From JAQUGA01 sp964521105 (lineage in GTDB: Bacteria; Bacteroidota; Bacteroidia; Bacteroidales; WCHB1-69): a stretch of 64,000 nt of DNA. Each line of letters begins with the position of its first letter. Positions within the stretch are counted from its first letter, which is position 1. The position numbers and the translations under genes are program-made. The stretch spans positions 4,881 through 68,880 of the forward strand of contig CAZFPO010000005.1 of assembly GCA_964521105.1 (NCBI GenBank), given 5' to 3'. Positions 26,313 through 34,220 of the stretch are shown here, in pieces. Under the pieces are notes generated by a model, which was not told where the DNA came from, made no database searches, and saw nothing but the letters and a program-made list of their open reading frames with translations.

Positions 26313-26690
26313 CTAAACAAGTTTTGTTGTAACACTACCTAAGTAAGTTGCCATTAACCCTACAAAAACACTAAGACTTGTATATAAAGCAAAATAGAAA
26401 AAGTTGCCATCTTTTAAAAGCAACATATTTTCGCTAGAAAAAGTCGAAAAAGTTGTAAATCCTCCACAAAAACCAACGGTTAAAAACAAACGTAAATTAT
26501 CGTTTAATTCGTTACCTCGTTCAGATAAACCATAAATAAATCCAATAAAAAAACATCCAATAATATTAACCATAAATGTTCCCAAAGGAAAAGTTGATAT
26601 CACCGAGTTTTGAATGTAACGAGAAGCCAAAAATCTTGAAACTCCACCTAAAAAGCTTCCTGTACCAATCATCAAAAGAATTTTAATCAT
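26313..26690 (-). CDS. crcB: CrcB/Fluc fluoride ion channel
   Basis: 125 residues with four membrane segments, the standard Fluc size. Diagnostic sequence: IGTGSFLGGVSRFLASRYIQ at the N-terminus, GTFMVNIIGCFFIGFIYGL with the pore Asn, and VGFCGGFTTFSTFSSENML, which holds the conserved Phe/Thr/Ser track and the central Na+ site. Exports fluoride as an antiparallel dimer in the inner membrane. Single copy here, so homodimer. It lies under a fluoride riboswitch (26730-26776) and is followed directly by DUF190. AAGG stands 8 nt before the ATG, inside a possible switching helix. Confidence 0.97.
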   Translation of the reverse strand: MIKILLMIGTGSFLGGVSRFLASRYIQNSVISTFPLGTFMVNIIGCFFIGFIYGLSERGNELNDNLRLFLTVGFCGGFTTFSTFSSENMLLLKDGNFFYFALYTSLSVFVGLMATYLGSVTTKLV

Positions 26691-26725
26691 ACGCTGTACC
26701 TTACTTTAATGTTTTAAAAGAAATA

Positions 26726-26776
26726 TAAAGTAGGAGTTATCAGCTTTTTAAGGCGGTTTAAGGCTAACTCCATAGC
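26726..26776 (-). promoter_or_regulatory. fluoride (crcB-motif) riboswitch
   Basis: On the minus strand the RNA reads GGCUAUGGAGUUAGCC, then UUAAACCGCC, a short A-rich loop, and GCUGAUAACUCCUAC (26776 down to 26730). These are the invariant blocks of the crcB RNA motif: the AUGG-xx-UU segment, the UUAAACCGC stretch, and GCUGAU followed by the partner strand CUCCUAC (GGAGUU pairs with AACUCC). It begins just after a -7 element and ends 39 nt before crcB. The CCUACUUUA end can also pair with UAAAGUAAGG immediately upstream of the crcB start, a plausible translational expression platform. Confidence 0.92.
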
Positions 26777-26782
26777 CGAATG

Positions 26783-26790
26783 CAAAGTTA
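26783..26790 (-). promoter_or_regulatory. crcB promoter -7 element (TAACTTTG)
   Basis: Minus-strand TAACTTTG ends 6 bp before the first base of the riboswitch, so transcription should start right at the aptamer. No good -33 TTG found. Confidence 0.6.
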
Positions 26791-26840
26791 CACCTTTTTA
26801 TAAATAAAATTTCTAAAAACTGAACAAATAATAATTTTTC

Positions 26841-26870
26841 TTTGCTTTTAAAAAAAAAAAATTAAATTTG
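26841..26870 (+). promoter_or_regulatory. promoter of the 26899 gene (TTTG, 18-bp spacer, TAAATTTG)
   Basis: TTTG at 26841-26844 and TAAATTTG at 26863-26870; predicted start near 26877, leader about 22 nt. Confidence 0.65.
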
Positions 26871-26898
26871 TAGAACAAATTGAATAATACAAACCATT

Positions 26899-27507
26899 AT
26901 GAAAAAAACATTTCTTTCTCTAATAATACTTTCAATTGCATATAGTAGTTTTTCGCAAGGTGAAAAGCCCCATTTTGCATCTGTAAATTTTTATCCTGTT
27001 ATGGAAAATTTCAGTAGTTTAAAAGGCGGCTTTGGCTATAGTGTTGATGGAGCGTATTTTATTAACTCATGGTTTGGAGTTGGAGGAACTTTTAACCATA
27101 GTTTATTTAATTATAAGTATGATGGTTTTGAAGGCAAAACAAAAGCGTCTCATTTATCCTTTTGTGCCAATGCTTATGTTAAAAAATCATTTGGCGAAAA
27201 ATTTACATTAATGCCTAACATTGGATTTGGTGTTTCGTATGCAAAAATACCCGATGCTGAACGTACTATTAAACAAGGCGGTGTTGATGTTCTTCAACAA
27301 ACTGCGGGATATAGTTTAACTGGAGTTATGTTTAATACAATGTCCATCAAAGGGTTTTATAACTTCTATCAAGACATGAGTGCAAATGTTACGGTTGAAT
27401 ACATGTTGTCTGTATCAAACAAATGGCCCGAAAAAAGTTTTGGTGAGTTTTTGATGATTGGTATTGGATATACCTATTATTTGAATTTTAATAAAACTAC
27501 AAAATAA
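26899..27507 (+). CDS. small outer-membrane beta-barrel protein
   Basis: 202 residues. Signal peptide (MKKTFLSLIILSIAYSSFSQ), then amphipathic strands typical of OmpA/OmpW-sized barrels: GGFGYSVDGAYFINSWFGVGG, LSFCANAYVKKSFGEKFTLMP, MSANVTVEYMLSVS, and a closing EFLMIGIGYTYYLNF whose end is aromatic. No peptidoglycan-binding domain, no named family recognised. Divergent from crcB across 208 bp and closed by its own terminator, so monocistronic. Role unknown; structural or porin-like by analogy. Confidence 0.72.
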   Translation: MKKTFLSLIILSIAYSSFSQGEKPHFASVNFYPVMENFSSLKGGFGYSVDGAYFINSWFGVGGTFNHSLFNYKYDGFEGKTKASHLSFCANAYVKKSFGEKFTLMPNIGFGVSYAKIPDAERTIKQGGVDVLQQTAGYSLTGVMFNTMSIKGFYNFYQDMSANVTVEYMLSVSNKWPEKSFGEFLMIGIGYTYYLNFNKTTK

Positions 27508-27523
27508 TATTTTCAATATTTTT

Positions 27524-27560
27524 AAAAAAGCCTCAGGTTTATGCTTGAGGCTTTTTATTT
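27524..27560 (+). terminator. intrinsic terminator after the 26899-27507 gene
   Basis: AAAAAGCCTCA pairs with TGAGGCTTTTT around a loop of about 9 nt, followed by T-rich sequence. Confidence 0.85.
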
Positions 27561-27651
27561 TGATTATTTAATAGATGTATAAAAATTTTACCTGATTAGA
27601 AATTGGAATTTTTATTCAAACTATAAGTTTTTTGTATACATGTTTTATTTT

Positions 27652-27741
27652 ATTGCTTCGCTTCGATAAGTCGAGCTCGCATTGAAATAAAAAAAAACCT
27701 CGATGCGGATGAGTGAATTTATTTGTCGGGATGACTGGATT
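27652..27741. repeat. direct repeat copy 1 (tRNA-Pro 3' tail plus flank)
   Basis: A 90-bp segment almost identical to 27816-27906. It contains CTTCGATAAGTCGAGCTCGC, an A-run, GCGGATGAGTGAATTTATTTG, and the last 16 nt of the tRNA-Pro gene (minus strand AATCCAGTCATCCCGA), but no tRNA body. Between the copies lies a segment with its own hairpin. The copies are offset by about 165 bp. Confidence 0.85.
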
Positions 27742-27785
27742 ACCTGCGGTGATCCAAAAAGGGGGTGGTTCAAATGATTCACTCA

Positions 27786-27810
27786 AAGACCTACGGTCTT
27801 GCATTTTTTT
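27786..27810 (+). terminator. terminator-like hairpin inside the duplicated interval
   Basis: AAGACC and GGTCTT flank a 3-nt loop, followed by GCA and seven T on the plus strand. No coding region ends just before it, so it may be part of the repeat unit rather than a working terminator. Confidence 0.4.
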
Positions 27811-27815
27811 ATTTC

Positions 27816-27906
27816 ATTGCTTCACTTCGATAAGTCGAGCTCGCTATAAAATAAAAAAAAAACCGCGATGCGGATGAGTGAATTTATTTGTCGGGATGAC
27901 TGGATT
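27816..27906. repeat. direct repeat copy 2, running into tRNA-Pro
   Basis: Second copy of the 27652-27741 segment with a few substitutions (CTTCACTTCG for CTTCGCTTCG, CCGCG for CTCG). Its right end is the true 3' end of tRNA-Pro. Confidence 0.85.
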
Positions 27907-27964
27907 CGAACCAGCGACCTCTTCGTCCCGAACGAAGCACGCTACCAAGCTGCGCTACATCCCG
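27891..27964 (-). tRNA. tRNA-Pro (anticodon CGG)
   Basis: A 74-nt cloverleaf on the minus strand: acceptor CGGGATG / CATCCCG with discriminator A; D arm GCGC-AGCTTGGTA-GCGT; anticodon arm CTTCG-TTCGGGA-CGAAG, giving CGG at 34-36 and G37; variable AGGTC; T arm GCTGG-TTCGAAT-CCAGT. The C at position 1 is normal for bacterial tRNA-Pro. The CCA end is not encoded (the next bases are CAAAT). Its 3' 16 nt recur 165 bp downstream. Confidence 0.96.
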
Positions 27965-28071
27965 AAAATAATTGATTGCAAAAGTATAAAATTTTATGTT
28001 TAGAAAGCTCAATTATTAGTAAAAATCAAGTTAAAGGCTAAATTACCTGACATGAATATTGTAATTTTTTG

Positions 28072-28087
28072 TAGGTTTGCAAACCTA
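28072..28087 (+). promoter_or_regulatory. -7 element inside a perfect 16-bp palindrome, start of the O-acylation operon
   Basis: TAGGTTTGCAAACCTA is its own reverse complement; its left half TAGGTTTG fits TAnnTTTG and lies 22 bp before the ATG at 28102. The arrangement would suit an operator for a dimeric regulator. No clear -33 TTG. Confidence 0.5.
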
Positions 28088-28101
28088 TTTATTATTTTTT
28101 G

Positions 28102-29568
28102 ATGTTGCAATTTATAAATTATACAAATTTTAAATACATTACTATATTAAAACAAATACTCTTACTGGTGTTTGTTCCAATAATTAGTGTGTCTCAAAAT
28201 CAAAATAATATTAACGACTCTGTTGTTTATAAACGGCTTCAACTAGTTGAAAAAACGATTAAACTCCCCTACTCAAAAGTTGTTTTAGAGCAAATTCGTC
28301 AAAATGTATATGCTAATAAAACTGAACTTGAAAAATCAATATCATTATATAAAAATTATGAGCCAATTTTTGAACGAGAAATACTAAAAAATAACTTACC
28401 TGATGAATTAAAATACTTACCCTTTGCCATATCCGAAATGAATAATCGCATGATTGGCAAGTATGGCACAGCTGGGGTTTGGGGTTTACCAATAAGTGTG
28501 GCAGTCAAACATGGTTTAATTGTTACACCTTTTGTTGATGAACGATTAGATATTGAAAAATCGACAAAAGTTGCTTTAAGATATATAATGGAATTGTATG
28601 ATATTTATTCTGATTGGTGGAAGACAATTATAGCATTTTCAAATAGCCCAGCTGCTTTAAATTCAACAATTATTCGATTAAAAGACAAAGATATGACAAT
28701 ATGGGATATTTATGATAACTCTAAATTGCCTTTTCGGCTTATTATCCCTAATTATATTTACAGCGTTTATATCATTAATTACATGAACACTTATGATTTA
28801 AAAATTAAGCCTGTAATAATGCCCGATTGTTCATTTGTGAAAATTAAAGGCGAAATTTTAGTATCCGATTTAATTGATAAAATCAATATTTCGGATACGT
28901 TGTTTTATTTATTAAATCCTGTTTATACCTCATCACGCATACCTGCATACTCTCACTATCCAATTCAAATTCCTAAAAGCAAGGAGGATTTATTTAAAGT
29001 GTGGGAAGATAGTTTGTATAAATGGGCTATAACTGCAAATACTCCTTTTTTTATTCCCGACAGTTTAGAAGAAATAATTGAAGATGATTCAAGTACAGAT
29101 ATTCAATTATTTAATGATTCAATTATTATAGAAATTGATGAGAAAAATATTGAAAAAACAGTTGAGAAGCAGAATACAGTTGTTGAAGAAAAAAAGAAAC
29201 CAACAAATAATTCTTATAATATTGTATACATAGTAAAAAGTGGGGATGTTTTAAGCAAAATTGCTGAAAAACATAATGTTGATGTAAAACAAATTAAAGA
29301 ATGGAATAATCTAAAAAGTGATAACATTAAGACTGGTCAAAAACTTATAATTCAATCAAAAAAGACAAATTCAACCAAATCAAATTCGCCATCGGAAATT
29401 AAACCTAAAAAAAATGAAAAATACAAATATTATACTGTAAAAAAAGGCGATACATTGTGGAGTATTGCACAGAGATATGATACTACAGATGATGAAATAA
29501 AGAAAATTAATGGAATAGGAAATTCTATTCATCCAGGTCAAGTTTTAAAAATTAAAATTATTAAATAA
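28102..29568 (+). CDS. LysM protein with degenerate MltD-like lytic transglycosylase domain
   Basis: 488 residues from the ATG at 28102; hydrophobic export leader to about residue 31 (ISVSQ). Residues 85-190 align by eye to the MltD transglycosylase domain: LPDELKYLPFAISEMNN, YGTAGVWGLP, FVDERLDIEKSTKVALRYI, LYDIYSDWWKTIIAFSNSPAALN. The catalytic Glu expected in LPxxES is Ile110 (Glu112 is two positions off), GLWQF is GVWGL, and the AYNAGPG motif is AFSNSPA. Cleavage activity is therefore doubtful. Two LysM domains follow (about 373-418 and 442-488, each with the G-D-x-L-x-x-I-A core), so it should bind peptidoglycan. First gene of an operon with two SGNH proteins and an MBOAT; 20-bp gap to the next. 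Confidence 0.85.
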   Translation: MLQFINYTNFKYITILKQILLLVFVPIISVSQNQNNINDSVVYKRLQLVEKTIKLPYSKVVLEQIRQNVYANKTELEKSISLYKNYEPIFEREILKNNLPDELKYLPFAISEMNNRMIGKYGTAGVWGLPISVAVKHGLIVTPFVDERLDIEKSTKVALRYIMELYDIYSDWWKTIIAFSNSPAALNSTIIRLKDKDMTIWDIYDNSKLPFRLIIPNYIYSVYIINYMNTYDLKIKPVIMPDCSFVKIKGEILVSDLIDKINISDTLFYLLNPVYTSSRIPAYSHYPIQIPKSKEDLFKVWEDSLYKWAITANTPFFIPDSLEEIIEDDSSTDIQLFNDSIIIEIDEKNIEKTVEKQNTVVEEKKKPTNNSYNIVYIVKSGDVLSKIAEKHNVDVKQIKEWNNLKSDNIKTGQKLIIQSKKTNSTKSNSPSEIKPKKNEKYKYYTVKKGDTLWSIAQRYDTTDDEIKKINGIGNSIHPGQVLKIKIIK

Positions 29569-29588
29569 CATTTAGGGTAAAAATTCTT

Positions 29589-31061
29589 ATGAAATCAAAA
29601 AACGTATTGTGGTTTATGTTAGTTGCAATTTTAAGTTTAGCTGTTTTAGGATATTTTTTTCCTTCTAATGGTATAAAAATTGGCTCAACAACCTTAGAAT
29701 TTGTTCACCCATACGATGTAATAAGAGGCGACACAAGCAAAAAAGTCGATTTAAATAGTGTTTTAACCGAAACCGATAAATATTTTAATAAAGACGAAAT
29801 TAAAAATTTTACGGATAGTTTAAAAGCTTTTGAAAATTTTGCCAATAATAGTCCTACTCGAATTCATTATCCCGAAGGCAAAAGAGACATGTTTTTTGGA
29901 TTGTTTGAATTAATGGAAAACTCAAAAAAGAGCAAAAAAAATATTAGAATTATACATTATGGCGATTCGCAAATTGAAGTTGATAGAATTACCGATTTAT
30001 TTCGTGAAAATTTACAAACCGAATTTAGTGGAAATGGACCTGGTATAATTCCAGCTATTCAAACTATTCCATCATTGTCTGTTTCGCAAGATTATAGCGG
30101 AAATTTAACGAGATATACCATTTACGGAAGTAATGTTGATAGAGCTAATCATCGAAGATATGGAATAATTGGCTTAGTGTGTGAATTAAATGGAAATGCA
30201 ACCATAAATTTCAGAACTCGCGAACAAGCCTATCCCAATGCTAAACAATTTTCAAAAGTTAGATTAGTTGTTGGAAAAACATCACCTGATTTTAAAGCAA
30301 CTTTGGTGGCTGGTGGTAAAAATATAGGACAAAAGACCATTGAAAAAGAAACATCGAATGCAAGTGTAATTACTTGGCTGACTGATAGACCAGTTAAATC
30401 GGGCACTATTACGTTAAGTGGCATAGCTGATATTTATGCTATAGCTTTAGATGGACAATATGGAGTTAATGTTGATAATATTCCAATGCGAGGTTGTTCG
30501 GGAGATATTTTTTCAAGAATTGAGTTTAATAGCCTTTCGTCAATTTATGATGATATAGATACTAAATTAATTATTTTGCAGTTTGGCGGAAATGCAATGC
30601 CCCAAATAAACAGCAAAGAAAAAGCTATTTGGTTTAGTGAGCAAATTGAAAAACAAATTCAGCACTTTCAAAAAATTCATCCAAATTGTTTAATACTATT
30701 TATTGGACCTTCGGATATGTCGAAAAATATAAAAGGAAGCATGAAAACTTGGCCTTACTTAATTGATGTAAAAGAAGAAATTAAAAAAGTAGTATTAAAA
30801 AATGGGGCAGCTTATTGGGATATGTTTGAAGCTATGGGTGGCGAAAATTCAATGCCCGAATGGGTTAAAGCAAAACCAGCGTTAGCTACTACCGATTACA
30901 TTCATTTTACTCAATTAGGCGCAAAAAAAATATCTGAAATGTTAAACAACGCTTTAATGAACGACTATCAGTTATACAAAGTTCGCCAACATTACAAAAA
31001 TATAAAAGAAGGAAAAGTTATTGGAATAAAAAATATTAAAAAGAATGACAAAAAAAAGTAA
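29589..31061 (+). CDS. SGNH/GDSL hydrolase-like protein, membrane-anchored
   Basis: 490 residues. An N-terminal membrane segment (VLWFMLVAILSLAVLGYFF, 6-24) anchors a periplasmic domain. SGNH blocks: IIHYGDSQIEVD (nucleophile Ser127), ILQFGGNAM (block III Asn), and the catalytic pair Asp436/His439 in TTDYIHFTQLGAKK. A long beta-rich insert separates blocks I and III. Such proteins pair with MBOAT acyltransferases as the periplasmic acyl-transferring or esterase partner (compare PatB, AlgJ/AlgX). Overlaps the next SGNH gene by 17 bp and belongs to the operon ending with the MBOAT at 32308. Acetylation of peptidoglycan or of an exopolysaccharide is inference. Confidence 0.85.
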   Translation: MKSKNVLWFMLVAILSLAVLGYFFPSNGIKIGSTTLEFVHPYDVIRGDTSKKVDLNSVLTETDKYFNKDEIKNFTDSLKAFENFANNSPTRIHYPEGKRDMFFGLFELMENSKKSKKNIRIIHYGDSQIEVDRITDLFRENLQTEFSGNGPGIIPAIQTIPSLSVSQDYSGNLTRYTIYGSNVDRANHRRYGIIGLVCELNGNATINFRTREQAYPNAKQFSKVRLVVGKTSPDFKATLVAGGKNIGQKTIEKETSNASVITWLTDRPVKSGTITLSGIADIYAIALDGQYGVNVDNIPMRGCSGDIFSRIEFNSLSSIYDDIDTKLIILQFGGNAMPQINSKEKAIWFSEQIEKQIQHFQKIHPNCLILFIGPSDMSKNIKGSMKTWPYLIDVKEEIKKVVLKNGAAYWDMFEAMGGENSMPEWVKAKPALATTDYIHFTQLGAKKISEMLNNALMNDYQLYKVRQHYKNIKEGKVIGIKNIKKNDKKK

Positions 31062-32295
31062 TCTATTAATGTTATTTCTTTGTTTATATTTCTCAGTTAA
31101 TTCTCAGGAAGTTTTTAAGAATATTCCGGAATATCCATTTATGAATTTGTCTCTTAATAAATTAACTTTTCCGAACGACAGTAATGCTTTTGAGAAATTA
31201 TTTGACAAAATGGACAACGTTATTTTTCAAGGTAAAGGCAATGTTAATATTATTCATATTGGCGGTTCTCACATTCAAGCTGATATTTTTTCAAATCAAA
31301 TGCGAAAAAACTTATTAACATTTCATCCAGGTATCATTGCTAGTCGAGGTATTGTTTTCCCTTTTAGTGCTGCTGCTACAAACAACCCGTATAACTACAA
31401 AACTACTTATAAGGGTAGATGGATACCTACACGAAATATTCACCGCGAAATTTTAAATCCACTTGGAATAACTGGTATTGCAGTTTCTACTTCCGATTCA
31501 ATTGCCGAAATAAACATTAAAATACGAAATAACGAAAATGAACCATTTTATGATTTTTCGCGAATTAGAGTGGTTGGACATTCAGAAATGAACAGCATTG
31601 AGCCAATTTTAAAAATTGATAGCCTATTTTATTTAAATGGCATTTTTGACTCTATTACATCTTCGTACTTGTTTAATCTTACAACATATACCGACTCGCT
31701 TACACTTTGCTTTCAGTCAAACGATACTCTGCATTATCCATTTACTTTGAGTGCTATTATTTTAGAAAATGATTTCTCTGGAATAACTTATAGCTCGATT
31801 GGTGTTAATGGAGCAAGTGTTCCCTCCTACTTAAAATGTGTAAACTTTGAAAGAGATTTATCACTAATAAAACCCGATTTAATCATATTTTCAATTGGCA
31901 TTAATGACGCTGCAGGCGACAACTTCGATCCCAATCAGTTTAAAAATAATTACACTCAACTAATCAATAAAATTAAAAAAGTTTCTCCCGATTGCGTGTT
32001 TATATTTACCACAAATAACGATAGCTATAAACGTTCCCGTCGAAAATACTATGTAAATAAAAATGGTTTGGTAGCTCAAAACGCATTTTTTGAACTTGCT
32101 AAACAACATAATGCTGCCGTTTGGGATTTCTTTTCGATTATGGGTGGTTTAAAATCAATGGCTGAGTGGGAAAAGGCAGGACTAGCAACACGCGATAAAG
32201 TTCATTTTAAATCAGAGGGATATAAAATTATGGGCGATTTATTATTTAATGCATTTATTACAGAATATTTAAAACATTTATCTAAACAAAATTAA
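31045..32295 (+). CDS. second SGNH/GDSL hydrolase-like protein, exported
   Basis: 416 residues; signal peptide ending SVNSQ. SGNH blocks: IIHIGGSHIQADIF (Ser75; GGS replaces GDS), FSIGINDAAG (block III), and Asp384/His387 in TRDKVHFKSEGYK. The order of blocks, the GIIASRG/GPGIIPA-type segment after block I and the WDFFSIMGGLKSMAEW / WDMFEAMGGENSMPEW stretch before the last block show it to be a paralogue of the preceding protein. The start overlaps that gene by 17 bp; 12 bp separate it from the MBOAT gene. Two SGNH partners for one MBOAT suggests sequential transfer or transfer plus removal; that is inference. Confidence 0.85.
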   Translation: MTKKSNLLMLFLCLYFSVNSQEVFKNIPEYPFMNLSLNKLTFPNDSNAFEKLFDKMDNVIFQGKGNVNIIHIGGSHIQADIFSNQMRKNLLTFHPGIIASRGIVFPFSAAATNNPYNYKTTYKGRWIPTRNIHREILNPLGITGIAVSTSDSIAEINIKIRNNENEPFYDFSRIRVVGHSEMNSIEPILKIDSLFYLNGIFDSITSSYLFNLTTYTDSLTLCFQSNDTLHYPFTLSAIILENDFSGITYSSIGVNGASVPSYLKCVNFERDLSLIKPDLIIFSIGINDAAGDNFDPNQFKNNYTQLINKIKKVSPDCVFIFTTNNDSYKRSRRKYYVNKNGLVAQNAFFELAKQHNAAVWDFFSIMGGLKSMAEWEKAGLATRDKVHFKSEGYKIMGDLLFNAFITEYLKHLSKQN

Positions 32296-32307
32296 GTTTT
32301 TACTTTT

Positions 32308-34164
32308 ATGGATTTTGCAACTATCATAGCTTTTTTTCAACGAATTTTATCATTTGACGAAAAATATCCTCTTTTATTTACTCAGTTTAATTTTTGGGCT
32401 TTTTTTGCACTAGTTTTTGCAATTTTTAGTTTAACTCATAATCGCCGATTACTACGAAATAGTTTTTTGTTTTTTGCTAGTCTCCTTTTTTATTACAAAA
32501 CAAGTGGTTTATTTGTGTTAATACTGTTATTTTCTACAGGTGTCGATTTTTTTATTGGGAAAGCTATATTCAAGGCTCCATCAAATTTATATCGAAAATT
32601 TTACGTTATCGCAAGTGTTATTGTAAATTTAGGGGTTCTATTTTATTTTAAATATGCTTATTTCTTTACCGATGCGTTTAATCAGTTGTTTCATACAAAT
32701 GTTGAAGTTTTTAATTATATCGCACACTGGACAAATTCGTTTACAGGTTCAAGTTTTAATGCAAGTGTTATAATGTTACCTGTTGGTATATCGTTTTATA
32801 CATTTCAAACTATTAGCTATTCTGTTGATGTTTATCGCAGAAAAATTGATCCCGTAACAAATATTTTAGATTTTGGATTTTATGTTAGTTTTTTTCCACA
32901 GCTAGTTGCTGGTCCAATTGTTCGTGCAAGCGAGTTTGTGCCCCAACTATATCAAAAATATCGTTTAAGTCGATTACAATTTGGCGTTGCATTATTTTGG
33001 ATATTAAACGGATTAGTGAAAAAAATGATTTTAAGTGATTATTTAGCCGTAAATTTTATAGATAGAGTTTTTGGAAATCCTTTAATGTTTTCTGGGTTTG
33101 AAAATATCATGGCTCTTTTTGGGTATTCATTACAAGTTTATGCTGATTTCTCGGGCTATACTGATATTGCCATTGGAGTAGCTATGTTGATGGGATTTAG
33201 ATTGCCAATAAATTTTAATTCGCCTTATAAAGCAACAAACCCTAATGATTTTTGGCGGCGATGGCACATGTCGTTATCAACCTGGCTACGCGATTATTTA
33301 TATATTCCTCTTGGTGGTAACCGCAAAGGAACTTTTGGAAGTTACTTTTTTTTACTAATTATGGCTCTTTTTGCAATTGTTCTTAGTGGAAATATTTGGT
33401 TAAGTTTTGTTTTAGTTTTAATTGCATTCGCTTTATTTTTAGTTGCTAGAAAGTGGAAATCATTTAAAAAAATTATAACAACAAATATTAACCTTTTGGT
33501 TACTATGCTTTTAGGTGGCTTGTGGCATGGTGCTAGTTGGAATTTTATGATTTGGGGTGGACTAAATGGAAGTGGAATAGTATTGTTTAAATTTTGGAAA
33601 AAACTCGAAATATTACACAAATTTCTTCTTACACTTTTAACTTTTGCGTTTTTTTTAATTTGGGTTAACCTCGCACCTACTCCATTAATATACATTTTTG
33701 TCTATTGGACAGGGATAATATTTGCTGGAACATCTATCGATTTTATCTCAAAAAAAATACACAAAGATTTTTCATTAAAATGGATAAATAGAGCTTGGTC
33801 AATATTTTTAACGTTTGTTTTTATTACTTTCACTAGAATGTTTTTTCGCTCTGGCTCAAATTTAAATCCAGCCGAATCAAATAAATTAGCATGGGAAACA
33901 GCCTCAAATATGGTAAACCAAATTGGTGGCGAATGGAATACATCTATCATTGGAGAAATGATTTACGAATATCGTAAAGTTTTTTTATTACTGATAGTTG
34001 GTTTAGTAGTTCATTGGTTACCTTCAAAAATGAAACAATGGTATCGTATTAATTTCGCGTTATTACCTCAATATATGCAACTTTTAGCGGTAGTGTTTGT
34101 TATTTTTGTGATTTATCAATTTATTACTTCCGAATTACAAGCCTTTATTTATTTCCAATTTTAG
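32308..34164 (+). CDS. MBOAT family O-acyltransferase (AlgI/DltB/PatA-like)
   Basis: 618 residues with about a dozen or more membrane segments. Family signatures: VGISFYTFQTISYSVDVYR, FFPQLVAGPIVRASEF, YADFSGYTDIAIGVAML, NPNDFWRRWHMSLSTWLRDYLYIPLGGNR, and the active-site LLGGLWHGASWNFMIWGG with His407. Longer than AlgI (about 520) or DltB because of extra C-terminal helices and a 50-residue insert before the active-site loop (around 345-390). Moves acyl groups, usually acetyl, across the inner membrane to periplasmic SGNH partners. It closes the operon with two SGNH proteins and the LysM protein; peptidoglycan acetylation fits the LysM partner, though an exopolysaccharide is also possible. 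Confidence 0.93.
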   Translation: MDFATIIAFFQRILSFDEKYPLLFTQFNFWAFFALVFAIFSLTHNRRLLRNSFLFFASLLFYYKTSGLFVLILLFSTGVDFFIGKAIFKAPSNLYRKFYVIASVIVNLGVLFYFKYAYFFTDAFNQLFHTNVEVFNYIAHWTNSFTGSSFNASVIMLPVGISFYTFQTISYSVDVYRRKIDPVTNILDFGFYVSFFPQLVAGPIVRASEFVPQLYQKYRLSRLQFGVALFWILNGLVKKMILSDYLAVNFIDRVFGNPLMFSGFENIMALFGYSLQVYADFSGYTDIAIGVAMLMGFRLPINFNSPYKATNPNDFWRRWHMSLSTWLRDYLYIPLGGNRKGTFGSYFFLLIMALFAIVLSGNIWLSFVLVLIAFALFLVARKWKSFKKIITTNINLLVTMLLGGLWHGASWNFMIWGGLNGSGIVLFKFWKKLEILHKFLLTLLTFAFFLIWVNLAPTPLIYIFVYWTGIIFAGTSIDFISKKIHKDFSLKWINRAWSIFLTFVFITFTRMFFRSGSNLNPAESNKLAWETASNMVNQIGGEWNTSIIGEMIYEYRKVFLLLIVGLVVHWLPSKMKQWYRINFALLPQYMQLLAVVFVIFVIYQFITSELQAFIYFQF

Positions 34165-34220
34165 CATTTGTTTTTTAATTATTTTTGAAAATTATTATAT
34201 TTAAAGAAATACCATTAATT

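Noticed and set aside
27616..27804. A 62-codon open frame on the minus strand (begins MQDRRSLSES)
   Set aside because: It lies wholly in the tRNA-tail repeat and its spacer and reads through the poly-A tract; it is a by-product of the repeat, not a gene.
27727..27906. attL/attR pair of an integrated element at tRNA-Pro
   Set aside because: Only about 165 bp separate the copies, there is no integrase, and the similarity extends past the tRNA; at most a scar.
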